Of a stretch of DNA of 64,000 nucleotides, positions 63,656 through 64,000 are shown piece after piece. Below the pieces are notes generated by a model. That model did no database searches. It worked only from the letters and a program-made list of their open reading frames with translations, and had not been told where the DNA came from. Each line of letters opens with the position of its first letter. Within the stretch, counting starts at the first letter, position 1. Position numbers and translations under genes: made by a program. Source of the stretch: an uncultured beta proteobacterium (GTDB lineage: Bacteria; Pseudomonadota; Gammaproteobacteria; Burkholderiales; Rhodocyclaceae); NCBI GenBank assembly GCA_903908065.1, contig CAIVQO010000098.1:95394-159393 (forward strand), in the 5' to 3' direction.

Positions 63656-64000
63656 GTGAGCGACTGCATTTTCTGTCGCATCATTCGCGGTGAAATACCG
63701 TCGAAAAAAATCTACGAGGACGAGGAAATATTCGCCTTCCATGACATCAACCCCATTGCCCCCGTGCATTTCATGATCGTGCCGAAAGTGCATGTCGCTT
63801 CCCTGATGGAGGTCGGCGCGAGCCATCAGAGAGTCCTCGGACACATTCTGCTCAAGGCCAACCAACTGGCGCGTGGCCAGGGCCTTGAGGAAGGCTTTCG
63901 CACCATCATCAACTCGGGGCGGATCGGGCATCAGGAGGTGTATCATCTCCATGTTCATATACTGGGCGGTCCCGAACCCCTTGGGTCCATGCTAAAGCGC
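63656..64000 (+). CDS. hinT: HIT family hydrolase, HinT type (3' end at the window edge)
   Basis: 115 residues visible, nearly the full family length; the stop lies beyond the window. CIFCRIIRGEIPSKK starts the fold and the active-site histidine triad is YHLHVHILGG. HinT hydrolyses purine nucleoside phosphoramidates. GTG start two bases after hisE, with a GGGGAG ribosome-binding site. In relatives the tat genes follow. Confidence 0.93.
   Translation, partial: MSDCIFCRIIRGEIPSKKIYEDEEIFAFHDINPIAPVHFMIVPKVHVASLMEVGASHQRVLGHILLKANQLARGQGLEEGFRTIINSGRIGHQEVYHLHVHILGGPEPLGSMLKR

Overview
The window reads as chromosomal core and accessory DNA of a GC-rich betaproteobacterium, most likely a member of the Rhodocyclales or a near relative. 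This is inferred from gene order and protein content, not from any search. The supports are the block mlaFEDACB - ABC exporter - bolA - murA - his genes - hinT, a short-form HisG, gph directly upstream of trpEGDC, a type A RNase P RNA, a cytochrome cd1 nitrite reductase and an MSHA-type pilus cluster. No tRNA, rRNA, CRISPR, transposase or phage gene was seen. Coding density is very high; the only stretch over 300 bases without a protein gene holds rnpB.

Layout. 1-4.2 kb: a SIS-domain protein (diaA/gmhA), a secreted HIRAN protein and yraN, head to head with rsmI; then pyrC, a DUF3025 protein and rnpB, whose promoter and 5' end lie inside the DUF3025 gene. 4.2-6.2 kb: universal stress protein, TerC-family membrane protein and a FadR-type GntR regulator. 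6.4-12.9 kb: a TRAP transporter (dctP, terminator hairpin, dctQ, dctM with a large low-complexity insert) in an overlapping string with a 2-hydroxyacid dehydrogenase, an MFS carrier and a CbiX-type chelatase. 12.9-20.9 kb: an unusual Crp-PilJ fusion regulator, nirS, a divergent RND efflux pair and a DUF2892 protein; an FNR/DNR-type box lies between nirS and the efflux genes. 21-25.7 kb: trpC, trpD, trpG, trpE and gph on the minus strand, with a previously unlisted Trp-rich leader peptide between gph and trpE.

25.8-32.9 kb: a catabolic cluster (MerR regulator, PECR-like SDR, acyl-CoA carboxylase beta, acyl-CoA dehydrogenase, biotin-containing carboxylase alpha, BKACE/DUF849 enzyme) that sits between rpe and gph, two genes normally adjacent. 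It resembles the atu/liu terpene and leucine pathways but has no enoyl-CoA hydratase or HMG-CoA lyase. 33.7-49.8 kb: an MSHA-like type IV pilus/type II secretion assembly system (AAA+-SPOR ATPase, secretin, TPR protein, GspE-type ATPase, GspF-type platform, PilM/N-like, PilO-like and small periplasmic proteins) ending in only two prepilins, one of them a 1032-residue protein with a lectin-like fold, plus an orphan sigma-54 response regulator. 49.9-64 kb: a complete Mla lipid-transport operon, an ABC-2 exporter, bolA, murA and the histidine operon, in which hisC alone is inverted.

The strongest candidates for undescribed biology are the two-prepilin pilus with a giant E5-less lectin prepilin, the Crp-PilJ one-component regulator beside nirS, the BKACE-containing carboxylase cluster, and the Trp leader peptide.
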